A DNA stretch of 64,000 nt from Alphaproteobacteria bacterium (lineage in GTDB: Bacteria > Pseudomonadota > Alphaproteobacteria > Rickettsiales > JADKJE01): positions 620,001 to 684,000 of the forward strand of contig JADKJE010000001.1 of assembly GCA_016722515.1 (NCBI GenBank), in the 5' to 3' direction. The notes beneath the pieces were generated by a model, which was not told the origin of the DNA, did no database searches, and saw only the letters and a program-made list of their open reading frames with translations. This document shows positions 8,578 to 17,405 of this stretch, one piece after another. The position numbers and the translations under genes are program-made. How positions within the stretch are numbered: position 1 is the stretch's first letter; each line of letters starts with the position of its first letter.

Positions 8578-9660
8578 ATGAAATTATTTAGTCCATCCCA
8601 TCCGTGTGAACGTGCTATCTGCGATATGCGACGGGGCGATTTAGTGTCCTTCAATACCGTCCACCATCATGTCATTATTGCTTCGGGCGAAACTCTGGAC
8701 TTAACGCGATTAAAAGAGCTTATCCAACACTTCAATACGCAGCCAGTCCTGGTAATTCCTGGTAAACGGCTATCCTTTCTTTATCCAGATAGCTCATTTC
8801 CAGAAACCGTTGCCATCCGTTTTACCTCACCAGATGAACTTATCCCCTTTTTAACATATTGCGTGAGTGGACTGGATAGTGACCGCCCTTCCCTGCCTTC
8901 ATCGTATCATAATCAGGCAAACCCAAGTGAAACGCTGGCTTTAAAGCTTTGCCATTATGCCGAACTTTTGCCTTTAGCCCTGCTTTGGAATGCTCCGGCT
9001 TCTGTTTCGCATACACTGACATCCATCACTGAACATGATATCCAGCATTATCCACAGGCTATCGGTGCCTCACTTAAACAAGTCTGCATTGCCCCGATGA
9101 CCCTCTATCAAACTCAGGATAAGCCCTGCTCCATTATTGCTTATCGCTCGCAGGCAGGGGGTCACGAACATTATGCCCTCATGATCGGCAGTCCACTCAC
9201 ACAAACCTCACCTCTGGTACGCATCCATTCATCCTGTTATACAGGCGATTTACTGGACAGTATCAAATGTGACTGCCGCGACCAGCTGCATTCAGCTATT
9301 GAACATATGTCTGACCATGATGGCGGGATCGTGGTTTACCTCATGCAGGAAGGTCGAGGCATTGGCCTTATCAATAAACTTCGCACCTATGCGCTCCAGG
9401 CCAATGGGCTGGACACCGTTGCCGCCAACGAAGCATTAGGATTTGAGGATGACGAACGCCAATTTTTGCCAGCTGCCACTATTTTAAAAGATTTAGGATT
9501 ATCATCAATTCAATTACTGACCAACAATCCGCGTAAATCAGCAGGCCTCGAATCTCACGGCATCAAAGTCAGCGCTTGTATTCCCCATGTCATGGTATCG
9601 CACGAACATAACAGAGATTACCTTTCAACGAAAAAAGACAGACTTGGTCATACGTTTTAG
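8578..9660 (+). CDS. ribA: GTP cyclohydrolase II
   Basis: First step of riboflavin synthesis: opens GTP to 2,5-diamino-6-ribosylamino-4(3H)-pyrimidinone 5'-phosphate. The C-terminal 190 residues carry the zinc-binding pattern C-x10-C-x-C (about C219, C230, C232: CYTGDLLDSIKCDC), the QEGRGIGL motif and LLTNNPRK. The N-terminal 170 residues are the extra domain common in alphaproteobacterial RibA of about 360 residues, of unclear function. A second riboflavin gene at 48685-49788 has a RibA-like half without these cysteines, so this gene is probably the only true GTP cyclohydrolase II in the window. It ends 8 bp before a convergent gene. Confidence 0.93.
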   Translation: MKLFSPSHPCERAICDMRRGDLVSFNTVHHHVIIASGETLDLTRLKELIQHFNTQPVLVIPGKRLSFLYPDSSFPETVAIRFTSPDELIPFLTYCVSGLDSDRPSLPSSYHNQANPSETLALKLCHYAELLPLALLWNAPASVSHTLTSITEHDIQHYPQAIGASLKQVCIAPMTLYQTQDKPCSIIAYRSQAGGHEHYALMIGSPLTQTSPLVRIHSSCYTGDLLDSIKCDCRDQLHSAIEHMSDHDGGIVVYLMQEGRGIGLINKLRTYALQANGLDTVAANEALGFEDDERQFLPAATILKDLGLSSIQLLTNNPRKSAGLESHGIKVSACIPHVMVSHEHNRDYLSTKKDRLGHTF

Positions 9661-9668
9661 TGCATCGA

Positions 9669-10808
9669 CTAACATGCATCCCAGTCTCCACTTGGGCAAT
9701 CACAGGTATGATCGCCATCATTATACGTGGCACCATTAGGCGGTGTTGCTGCTGCACCAGGACAACTTTTTACCAATGGCGGAGTGGTTGGGGCGACGCC
9801 AATATCGCCGTAGAGATGGTAACATTCGTCTTGCAATGCCCACATGATCGTCAGGGCAACTCTGCTTCCTGTATAATTGGGATCATACGCACCAAATCCA
9901 GTAGTAGATGTTGGGTAAAGGCTGGTGTCAATGGTTTGTGCCAGCGTTTTATTAATCTTAGAAAGTTCAGCGGTATTGCCAGCACAATCAGCTTCTGAAA
10001 CCATCAGATGCACCACATCGGTTGCCGTGCTGTTAACATAATCCTTGGTCCGATACATCACAATATCATCCCCTTCAGCATTAGTGGCAACAATGTTATA
10101 GGTCTTGTTAATGGCATCCACTCCTAATGCTGTTTTGTTGGCATTCTCCAATTCCTGAGTCGTAGCTGCCGTAACAGGGAGTCGGTTACCACTGGCCAAA
10201 TAAGCCCCTAAACCATTTCTACCATGGCTCACAATGACATAGCCTCCATTTGCAGTCAACGTAGTGCCATCTTCACTAACAATGAGGTCTCCTACATTTT
10301 TATTATAAGAATAGGGTGTACAGCCATCATTGCCTGCGCTGGTTCCTATCGCACATAGCTGGCTGCTCACGTGGTAAGTAAATTTTCGTCCCCATCCATC
10401 ATACATCATTTCTGGTTTAATACCCAGATTTCTGAATGGAACAGAGCCAAGGTTATTCGTACATTTCATACCGCTACTGTAATCAAGTCCTTCACCGCCA
10501 TAAATCTTATTGACTGGTGTTGAGCCATCAACGGTTGTGCTGTCGGAACGAACTTTAGGTTCAGCCGGACATGGCAAACGCTTATATTTCACGCGGAATG
10601 CCTCGATTGAATCCATCACTGCCCGCATTCTTTCCATCGTAGTAAAGGTCGCATTGGCTTTGAGTTCAGACTCTGGTTGCACTAAACTTAAATAGCCCAC
10701 CATCAATGTAGCCGCCACCGCAATAATGATACTCAGCTCGATTAAGCTAAAGCCCCTTTGCCCGCTTCCAAGCTCCCGATGCCGCAACGATAACCAACCA
10801 CGCATCAT
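9669..10808 (-). CDS. Type IV pilin/pseudopilin-like protein
   Basis: Starts at ATG 10808, since AAAGGGA precedes it and the upstream TTG has none. A class III prepilin signal follows: a short basic leader, cleavage expected after G19 in RGFSLIEL, and the conserved Glu at mature position 5, then a hydrophobic helix. The large 340-residue periplasmic part is Gly/Ser/Thr/Asn-rich with several cysteines, including a Cys-rich C-terminus (CPGAA, CDCPSGDWDAC). No other pilus or type II secretion genes are nearby, so its partners must be elsewhere. It may be a minor pseudopilin or an adhesive pilin. Confidence 0.8.
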   Translation of the reverse strand: MMRGWLSLRHRELGSGQRGFSLIELSIIIAVAATLMVGYLSLVQPESELKANATFTTMERMRAVMDSIEAFRVKYKRLPCPAEPKVRSDSTTVDGSTPVNKIYGGEGLDYSSGMKCTNNLGSVPFRNLGIKPEMMYDGWGRKFTYHVSSQLCAIGTSAGNDGCTPYSYNKNVGDLIVSEDGTTLTANGGYVIVSHGRNGLGAYLASGNRLPVTAATTQELENANKTALGVDAINKTYNIVATNAEGDDIVMYRTKDYVNSTATDVVHLMVSEADCAGNTAELSKINKTLAQTIDTSLYPTSTTGFGAYDPNYTGSRVALTIMWALQDECYHLYGDIGVAPTTPPLVKSCPGAAATPPNGATYNDGDHTCDCPSGDWDAC

Positions 10809-10814
10809 AAAAAT

Positions 10815-10895
10815 TCCCTTTTTTGTTGCCCGCAAGCAATTTCTGGGCTATAGTGACAGCCCCGCCGGTTGGTGTAGAACCCCCACACCTACTAG
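10815..10895 (-). other. Hairpin-rich leader before the pseudopilin gene
   Basis: On the minus strand three small inverted repeats precede the start: GGTGT/ACACC, GGGCT/AGCCC and TTGC/GCAA. They could form a structured 5' leader. I recognise no known riboswitch. Short stems of this kind also occur by chance. Confidence 0.25.
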
Positions 10896-11026
10896 CATTA
10901 TACCTCTTAAACTATTAAGCTTACGTTAACTATTAAGTGATTTACATAAAACGCCGTTAACTCTAATCACGCTAGTATGACGCTTGTTTAACATTTTCAT
11001 TATGTAAATAGACGGATAGGATCCTT

Positions 11027-12865
11027 ATGACGGAATTAAGAAATATAGCTATTATTGCCCACGTAGACCATGGTAAGACAACCTTAGTCGATGCGATGCT
11101 TAAACAAAGCGGAACATTCCGTGAAAATCAGCAAGTCCAAGAACGTGCCATGGATTCTAACGAACTTGAAAAAGAACGTGGTATTACCATTTTGGCTAAA
11201 TGCACGTCCATTATCCTCGATAATAATCGTATCAACATCGTTGATACCCCAGGACACGCCGACTTTGGTGGAGAAGTAGAACGGATTCTGTCAATGGTTG
11301 ATGGCGTTGTTATCCTCGTTGATGCAGCTGAAGGCCCTATGCCACAGACAAAATTCGTGTTGGGTAAAGCCTTAAAAATTGGTCTTCGACCGATTGTGGT
11401 TATCAATAAGGTAGACCGGCCTGATGCGCGTGTTGATGAAGTACTCAATGAAATATTCGATCTGTTTTCGCTTATGGGCGCTACCGATGAACAACTTGAT
11501 TTCCCTGCCCTTTTTGCTTCTGGACGTAGCGGCTGGTGTACGAAAGCTCTGGATGATCCACGCGAAAATTTGAAGCCATTATTCGAAACCATTATCCGTC
11601 ACGTCCCAACACCTGACTCTGATCCAACTCAACCATTCAGCATGTTGGTCTCGCTCCTTGAGTCCGATCCTTACCTTGGACGTATTCTGACTGGACGCGT
11701 TCACAGTGGTGTTGCCCGTCCCAACGCACAAGTTAAAGCCATCAACCTGGATGGTACATCACATGATAAAGGTCGTATCACTAAGGTATTGGCTTTTCGA
11801 GGCCTTCAACGTGTACCGGTTGATGAAGCGGTCGCAGGAGACATCATTCAGATTGCAGGGCTTTCCATTGCAACTGTTGCCGACACCATTTGCGACCCAT
11901 CGGTAGAAACCCCTATTAAAGCACTGCCGATTGATCCACCAACCATGGCGATTTCCATCAGCGTTAACGATTCACCATTATGTGGCCAGGAAGGCAATAA
12001 ATTAACCTCAACCCTCATTCGTGAACGCTTGATGTCGGAAGCCGAAGGTAACGTTGCTATTCGTGTTAAAGAATCAGCGAATCGTGATGCGTTTGAAGTA
12101 GGTGGACGTGGGGAACTTCAATTAGGGGTATTAATTGAAACCATGCGCCGCGAAGGATTCGAACTTACCGTATCTCGTCCACGTGTGTTGTTCAAACGTG
12201 ACGAAGCGTCTGGTGAAATATTAGAGCCGTATGAAGAAGTAACCATCGACGTAGATGAAGAATTCAGCGGTGTCGTAGTAGAAAAAATTTCCATCCGTAA
12301 AGGTGAGTTGCAGGACATGCGTCCATCAGGTGGTGGTAAATTACGTTTGGTATTCCATGTTCCAGCCCGTGGCCTTATCGGTTACCAGGGTGAGTTTATG
12401 ACTGACACTAAAGGCAGTGGTATTATGAACCGTATGTTCCATAGTTATGGTACATTTAAAGGCGAAATCGTTGGACGTCGTAATGGGGTTCTGATTTCAA
12501 ATGGCCAGGGTGAAGCCGTTGCATACGCACTGTGGAATCTCGAAGAACGTGGTATTATGTTTGTTTCTCACCAGGACCGTGTTTATGAAGGTATGATCGT
12601 TGGCGAAAACTCACGTGATAATGATCTCGAGGTAAACGTGCTGAAAGGTAAACAGCTCACAAACATCCGTACCACCAGTAAGGATGAAGCCGTGCGCTTA
12701 ACCCCTCCTAAACTCATGACACTTGAAGAAGCTATGTCTTATATCAATGACGATGAACTGGTGGAAGTAACGCCAAAGAGCATTCGTCTCCGCAAAGCCA
12801 TGCTCGATCCAAATGAGCGTAAACGCGCATCACGGATGGGGGCAGAGAAACGTTTGGTTGAATAA
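11027..12865 (+). CDS. typA: Ribosome-associated translational GTPase TypA/BipA
   Basis: GTPase of the EF-G superfamily that binds the 70S ribosome and helps ribosome assembly and stress or cold adaptation. The GTP-binding G1 motif AHVDHGKTT is at residues 10-18, DTPGHADFGGEVER forms G3 and NKVD forms G4. The EF-G-like domains II, III and V and the TypA-specific C-terminal domain follow over 612 residues, the usual length. AGGATCCTT precedes the ATG. A strong hairpin terminator follows at 12915-12959, so this is a single-gene unit. Confidence 0.97.
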   Translation: MTELRNIAIIAHVDHGKTTLVDAMLKQSGTFRENQQVQERAMDSNELEKERGITILAKCTSIILDNNRINIVDTPGHADFGGEVERILSMVDGVVILVDAAEGPMPQTKFVLGKALKIGLRPIVVINKVDRPDARVDEVLNEIFDLFSLMGATDEQLDFPALFASGRSGWCTKALDDPRENLKPLFETIIRHVPTPDSDPTQPFSMLVSLLESDPYLGRILTGRVHSGVARPNAQVKAINLDGTSHDKGRITKVLAFRGLQRVPVDEAVAGDIIQIAGLSIATVADTICDPSVETPIKALPIDPPTMAISISVNDSPLCGQEGNKLTSTLIRERLMSEAEGNVAIRVKESANRDAFEVGGRGELQLGVLIETMRREGFELTVSRPRVLFKRDEASGEILEPYEEVTIDVDEEFSGVVVEKISIRKGELQDMRPSGGGKLRLVFHVPARGLIGYQGEFMTDTKGSGIMNRMFHSYGTFKGEIVGRRNGVLISNGQGEAVAYALWNLEERGIMFVSHQDRVYEGMIVGENSRDNDLEVNVLKGKQLTNIRTTSKDEAVRLTPPKLMTLEEAMSYINDDELVEVTPKSIRLRKAMLDPNERKRASRMGAEKRLVE

Positions 12866-12914
12866 GCCTAATAACGTACCTCCCCGCACTCAACCTCCGG
12901 CTTAGGCCGCTGGT

Positions 12915-12959
12915 AAGCCTCAGATTCTTGTGAATAAAAGCAATGAATCTGAGGCTTTT
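12915..12959 (+). terminator. Rho-independent terminator after typA
   Basis: A perfect 13-bp stem (arms 12915-12927 and 12945-12957, AAGCCTCAGATTC and its complement) with a 17-nt loop ends in a TTTT run, 50 bp after the typA stop. The arms make it readable in both directions, but only the plus strand has an upstream gene. Confidence 0.85.
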
Positions 12960-13053
12960 CCTCAGATAGCTAGGCAGAATATCGAAGTTTTATTTTGACC
13001 TTGTAACCGCCTTCTTGTAGAATCATAGGTGGCGTGGTGTTCGTTGGGATCGA

Positions 13054-14616
13054 ATGTATAAAATTTTGAGAAATTACCTCCTTAATCTGTCGTTTAAGAC
13101 AAAGCAAATGATTGCGGTGATGTCGATTGCCATCATGACGGCATTAATGATTGCGGCTGCGTTTATTACGTATGATATCAGCTCTACCAAACGTTCGACT
13201 ATTGAAGAACTTAACCTTATTAGCAATATCATTGGCAAGCGTACAGCACCAGCTATGCAGTTTTCCAGTCTTACCAATAAAGATAAGGCTTCGGAAAATT
13301 TAGCTGATGTCAGCAATAAACAATCCATTGTCCTGGCTTGTGTTTACAAGAAGGATGGAGAAATATTTGCCAGTTATCACCGGCAAGGTTCATCCGATCA
13401 GTGTCCCGTTCAATTACCGAAAATTGGCCATAGCATCACCTCCAACAGTGTGAATGTCTTTCAGGAAATCGTTAGTATCAGTAATCAACCGGTTGGTTTT
13501 ATCCTCGTCAGTTCCGACTTAAAAGAAGTTCACCAGCATGTTTTGTGGTTTGTTACAGGCGTTTCTGGCTTTTTAATGATCGTACTGGTCCTTGCCTACG
13601 CTTTAGCCAATAAAATGCAGAAAATAATTTCTTTGCCCATTCTTGAACTTACCAAAATTGCCTCACGTATTACAGAAGATAAAGATTATTCGCTACGCGC
13701 TCCCCTCTTTTACCGTGATGAATTAGGAATTCTGGTAGAAAGCATCAATGTCATGCTTTCGGAAATTCAAAAACGTGACCAAGAATTACTGAATGCCAAT
13801 ATGCATCTTGAAGATAAAGTAAAGGAAAGAACCCGCCAGCTTGAAGACTTACTTGAAGAATTGAGAGCAGCTTTACAAGTCAAATCAGATTTCCTGGCGA
13901 ATATGAACCACGAAATCCGCACACCTATTCATGGCGTGAGAAATTTCATCCGCTTCCTGGTAGAAGATTGGGATACCCTCGATGATATGGGAAGAAAGAG
14001 TCTGGCTATTAAGACGCAAACAGCGAGTGAACGTCTCCTGCTGCTCATCAACAACCTGCTGGATTTAGCAAAGCTGGGTGAGAAAAAAATGGAGTTTGAT
14101 AAGCAGCTTGGCTTGTTATCCCCACTGGTTGAACAAATTTTGCTTGAAAGCGAAGGTCTGGCAAGAGCCAAACACATTACCATCATATTTGAAAAGCCCA
14201 TCGGCGAACAAGAATTTTATTTTGATCAAGGGCGTGTTGGTCAGGTTATCACCAATCTAGTTGGAAATGCGGTTAAATATTCAAATAATGGCACGATAAC
14301 CCTTCGTATTATCCAAGCCTCGATAGAATCCGATGACAAACAAGCTATTGATGGCATTGGCCTAAGTATTTCGGATCAAGGAATCGGTATTCCTCCAAAT
14401 GAACTAGCCTATATTTTCGAAAAATTTGCGGAAAGTAGCAGAACGAAAACAAAAGCTGGCGGCACAGGACTTGGTCTTGCCATCTGCAAGGAAATTTTAC
14501 AGGCTCACGGCGGGAAAATCTGGGCTGAGAATAACAAAGAAAAAGGCTCGACGTTTACTTTCCTTCTACCGCTATCTAGATCAATACAAGATACACCACC
14601 ACATACTCAATCGTAA
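13054..14616 (+). CDS. Membrane sensor histidine kinase (CHASE8-HAMP-HisKA-HATPase)
   Basis: Protein of 520 residues. A first transmembrane helix (about 20-40) is followed by a periplasmic CHASE8-like sensor (about 45-165), a second helix (about 168-190), HAMP, and a coiled stretch. The HisKA phosphoacceptor is H286 in NHEIRTP, and the HATPase domain has NLVGNAVKYS (N box), DQGIGIPP (G1) and GGTGLGLAI (G2). This is a complete, typical kinase. The next gene, 22 bp downstream, encodes a receiver protein and is very likely its partner. The signal sensed by CHASE8 domains is unknown. Confidence 0.93.
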   Translation: MYKILRNYLLNLSFKTKQMIAVMSIAIMTALMIAAAFITYDISSTKRSTIEELNLISNIIGKRTAPAMQFSSLTNKDKASENLADVSNKQSIVLACVYKKDGEIFASYHRQGSSDQCPVQLPKIGHSITSNSVNVFQEIVSISNQPVGFILVSSDLKEVHQHVLWFVTGVSGFLMIVLVLAYALANKMQKIISLPILELTKIASRITEDKDYSLRAPLFYRDELGILVESINVMLSEIQKRDQELLNANMHLEDKVKERTRQLEDLLEELRAALQVKSDFLANMNHEIRTPIHGVRNFIRFLVEDWDTLDDMGRKSLAIKTQTASERLLLLINNLLDLAKLGEKKMEFDKQLGLLSPLVEQILLESEGLARAKHITIIFEKPIGEQEFYFDQGRVGQVITNLVGNAVKYSNNGTITLRIIQASIESDDKQAIDGIGLSISDQGIGIPPNELAYIFEKFAESSRTKTKAGGTGLGLAICKEILQAHGGKIWAENNKEKGSTFTFLLPLSRSIQDTPPHTQS

Positions 14617-14638
14617 TTCTTTGGTTTTGGAGACCTCT

Positions 14639-15532
14639 ATGACTAAAGCTTCCCCTTATGCCGATGTTAAAATTCTCGTTGCCGATGATGATGATGGCAA
14701 TTTATTTATTGCCGCACATTTATTGAGATCCCGTCTAGGATTTACACAAGTGATCGAAGCTTCTGATGGGATTCAAGCACGAGAACTATTAGACGCTAAT
14801 AAGGATATTGCGATCATGTTGCTAGACAGAATGATGCCACGCAAAACAGGGATTGAACTCTGCCACGAATTAGCCAATGATCCTGAATATAAACATATTC
14901 CTATTATATTCCAAACAGGTAAAACTGCATTGGAAGAATTAATGGAAGTCCTCGATGCGGGCGCTCATTACCTGGTCAAAAAACCTTTCCAACAAGAAGA
15001 ATTGCAAGCTTTCTTTTACCCCATGGCTGACCGAGTGTTGCGAGAACGGCATTTTCAAGAAGCATTAGCTAAACCAAGTGAAACACCCCCAACCTCCTTT
15101 GAACTCAGTACATTGGAAGAAGCCAAAGACATTGCCCTCAAATTAGCTCGACATTTCCCGCAACCTATGGCGGTCGCTCCAACCATCTACGAATTATTAG
15201 CGAATGCCATAGAGCATGGCAATTTAAGCATTAGGAATTTAAAGGCCACGTATCTAAGACAAGGAAATTATCAGAAGAAACTTATAGAAGCCCTTGAGGA
15301 TCCTGCCAATAAGGATAAAAAAGCGAAAGCGTCGATCATTAAAGATGCAACCAGTGTTTCCGTGTTCATTGAAGATCAAGGTGATGGCTTCAATGCCGAT
15401 CCTTACCGCTGCGTTGCTGCCGAATCAATTGTCCTTCCAACTAAAAAAGGCATTACCCGTGCGTGTACCGCCTTCCACCGGGTTGAATATGTGGAACCAG
15501 GCAACAAAGTGAAGGCGACGTGGATACTGTAG
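14639..15532 (+). CDS. Response regulator with C-terminal GHKL/anti-sigma-type ATPase domain
   Basis: Residues 8-130 are a receiver domain (acidic DDDD at 16-19, phosphoacceptor about D63 in LLDRMMPRKTG, K in VKKPF). The C-terminal part (about 150-297) has TIYELLANAIEHGNL and EDQGDGFN, the N-box and G1-like motifs of the small GHKL ATPases of the RsbW/SpoIIAB family. Output is therefore probably by kinase or protein sequestration, not DNA binding. The start is the ATG at 14639 after TTGGAG, because a longer frame begins inside the kinase gene. With the kinase at 13054 it forms a two-gene operon. Such receiver-ATPase proteins often act in partner-switching stress circuits (inference). Confidence 0.88.
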   Translation: MTKASPYADVKILVADDDDGNLFIAAHLLRSRLGFTQVIEASDGIQARELLDANKDIAIMLLDRMMPRKTGIELCHELANDPEYKHIPIIFQTGKTALEELMEVLDAGAHYLVKKPFQQEELQAFFYPMADRVLRERHFQEALAKPSETPPTSFELSTLEEAKDIALKLARHFPQPMAVAPTIYELLANAIEHGNLSIRNLKATYLRQGNYQKKLIEALEDPANKDKKAKASIIKDATSVSVFIEDQGDGFNADPYRCVAAESIVLPTKKGITRACTAFHRVEYVEPGNKVKATWIL

Positions 15533-15548
15533 CACAATGTCTATCTAA

Positions 15549-16193
15549 TTATGCCGCAATCGAATCCGCAACAAACGTATTAGGATGATCACCCACCACA
15601 TGAGGTTTGGTAAAGTCGATAGTGCTCAACACCATTTTACGCCCACGATACAAGGGTTTATCTGGAATAATAATATCAGGGCGCATCACCATATTAAACC
15701 CTATTCTGCGAATATGATTCCGGTTATTACGCGCTTGAATAAGTGGCGTAACCGTAAAACCAAACGTAGCACCTTTTTCAATGCTACCTTGTATCTGCAG
15801 TTCAATAAGATTTCTGGCTATGGTGCCATCATCCCGATATTCAGGAAGCAACGCCATGCGGGTGACTTCAATATACGACTTATTGCGTAATTTTAATTCT
15901 GGCAAATTATCAATCAGTTTAAATTCGTCTGATTCATGTGGCAAAAGGTTATTTGAGCCTTTAACACGCATGGTACAACGACTCCCGCCTATGACTTGAT
16001 TGCCTTTTCGAACCACAACAATAGCGGTATTGGGATCATGGTCATATTCATCACGATGATCTTCATAGCTCCCAAGATTAAACTCTGTAATATAGACATA
16101 TTCTCGAATTTTCAAATATGCCTCTATGAAACATGGATTTTGAGTAAATTCAAGCGTGAGGTTAGGAACCAAGGCTAGATTAGGTGCAATCAT
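15549..16193 (-). CDS. GNAT-fold, acyl-homoserine-lactone-synthase-like protein
   Basis: Protein of 214 residues. The pattern IREYVYITEFNL, then DHRDEYDHDPNTAIVVV, then GNQVIGGSRCTMR resembles the N-terminal half of LuxI-type autoinducer synthases and related N-acyltransferases, where a conserved Arg, Asp and Glu/Asp line the active site. The second half (IEVTRMALLPEYR) is a general acetyltransferase strand-helix. It starts 4 bp inside the end of the desaturase gene (ATGA overlap), so the two are coupled. No LuxR-type receptor gene is adjacent. Product could be an acyl signal or another acyl amide. The family call is from motif pattern only. Confidence 0.6.
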   Translation of the reverse strand: MIAPNLALVPNLTLEFTQNPCFIEAYLKIREYVYITEFNLGSYEDHRDEYDHDPNTAIVVVRKGNQVIGGSRCTMRVKGSNNLLPHESDEFKLIDNLPELKLRNKSYIEVTRMALLPEYRDDGTIARNLIELQIQGSIEKGATFGFTVTPLIQARNNRNHIRRIGFNMVMRPDIIIPDKPLYRGRKMVLSTIDFTKPHVVGDHPNTFVADSIAA

Positions 16194-17275
16194 GTTGACC
16201 TCCCCTTATTCGTTTGTCTTGAAAATGAATAGTTCTCAACTAATTTTGAGATCGATTCACTATAACTAGTATCGAGAGTAATCCGGTATGGATGATTCTC
16301 AGGCAGTGCATTAACCAAAACTTTATGGGCTTTACCGAGATTATGGTAAGGCATTAGAGGAAACAAGTGATGAAGCGTGTGATACCTCAAACCAACTGGA
16401 AACAACCAGAAAAGATAAGGAGTCCCTTCTACAGTAACAGAATCGAGTATCTGCTGCTTACGATCCAACTGCTGATGTTGGGATACATAACGGTGACTGA
16501 CGACCACGCGGTAAAAATTGAGAAGATACATCAGATACATGGTGAACATCCACACACCCAACAATTTCCATGGTAAAATATGGGTTATCATCAGTCCTAT
16601 CAACACACTATTATACAGAAAACAACAGCCATCTTGAATGTACCATTCCTTCTTTTCCCGTGGTGAAGGAGGCTTGCGATTATATTTAAGGTTCATGACT
16701 AATGTAGAACAATGTGCAAACACCCACAGCCTGCCTTTTTCGCCAATGAAGGGGAGCAACACGGGAACAACCCCAAACCTTATCAGCAAGAATGGCGGAA
16801 ACATTGCCATGGTCAATAAAGGTATAATCAGGGTAAAAGGTGGGTAACTCGCTAATGTATCATACTCGGGATCATTAATGGTCCCATAGGTATGGACATT
16901 ATGGTGATCTTTATGCGGCCGGTAAAAATAGGTCGGCAATTTATGAAGAAAACCAAACATCAGATTATAAGCCAACGAAAACCCCTTAAGACGCAGCCCC
17001 AAATGATACGCCTCGTGAACAAATATAGCAGAACGATAAAGCAAAATGGCAGATATAATCATGCTGGCCATTTGCATGAAGGAAGCATTGGGGCTTAACG
17101 CCGCCAGATATAACAAGCCACTCCCTATCAAACTGGATGCTAGAAAATCCACCCAATATAATACTGGATTCGGTTCATGAAAATCAGTCATAATCCCCAT
17201 ATACTGGGAAAGCACCAATTCGCCAGTCTGCTTCCCCTGCTCTACTAGAAAGCGATGGTATTGTTTTTCCACCAC
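16190..17275 (-). CDS. Membrane fatty acid desaturase
   Basis: Di-iron membrane desaturase family. Three histidine boxes are visible: HEAYH (about residue 88), HKDHH (about 121) and HTLHH (about 298), with four hydrophobic helices in two pairs between and around them. I place the start at GTG 17275, where GGGGAG lies 6 bp upstream, not at the earlier TTG that begins before this ribosome site. Substrate position is unknown. Coupling to the acyl-synthase-like gene that follows suggests it modifies the acyl chain used by that enzyme, but a membrane lipid role is equally possible. Confidence 0.88.
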   Translation of the reverse strand: MVEKQYHRFLVEQGKQTGELVLSQYMGIMTDFHEPNPVLYWVDFLASSLIGSGLLYLAALSPNASFMQMASMIISAILLYRSAIFVHEAYHLGLRLKGFSLAYNLMFGFLHKLPTYFYRPHKDHHNVHTYGTINDPEYDTLASYPPFTLIIPLLTMAMFPPFLLIRFGVVPVLLPFIGEKGRLWVFAHCSTLVMNLKYNRKPPSPREKKEWYIQDGCCFLYNSVLIGLMITHILPWKLLGVWMFTMYLMYLLNFYRVVVSHRYVSQHQQLDRKQQILDSVTVEGTPYLFWLFPVGLRYHTLHHLFPLMPYHNLGKAHKVLVNALPENHPYRITLDTSYSESISKLVENYSFSRQTNKGRST

Positions 17276-17405
17276 ACTATTCTCCCCACCAGAAATCAAC
17301 GTTCGGGGCTACCTTACCAAAATATTGCGTTAAGGTGAAGACAAATCTTCAAATCGTCACAAAACCGATCCAGGCCTTAAAAAATATAGTCTGGGAATCA
17401 TGCGA

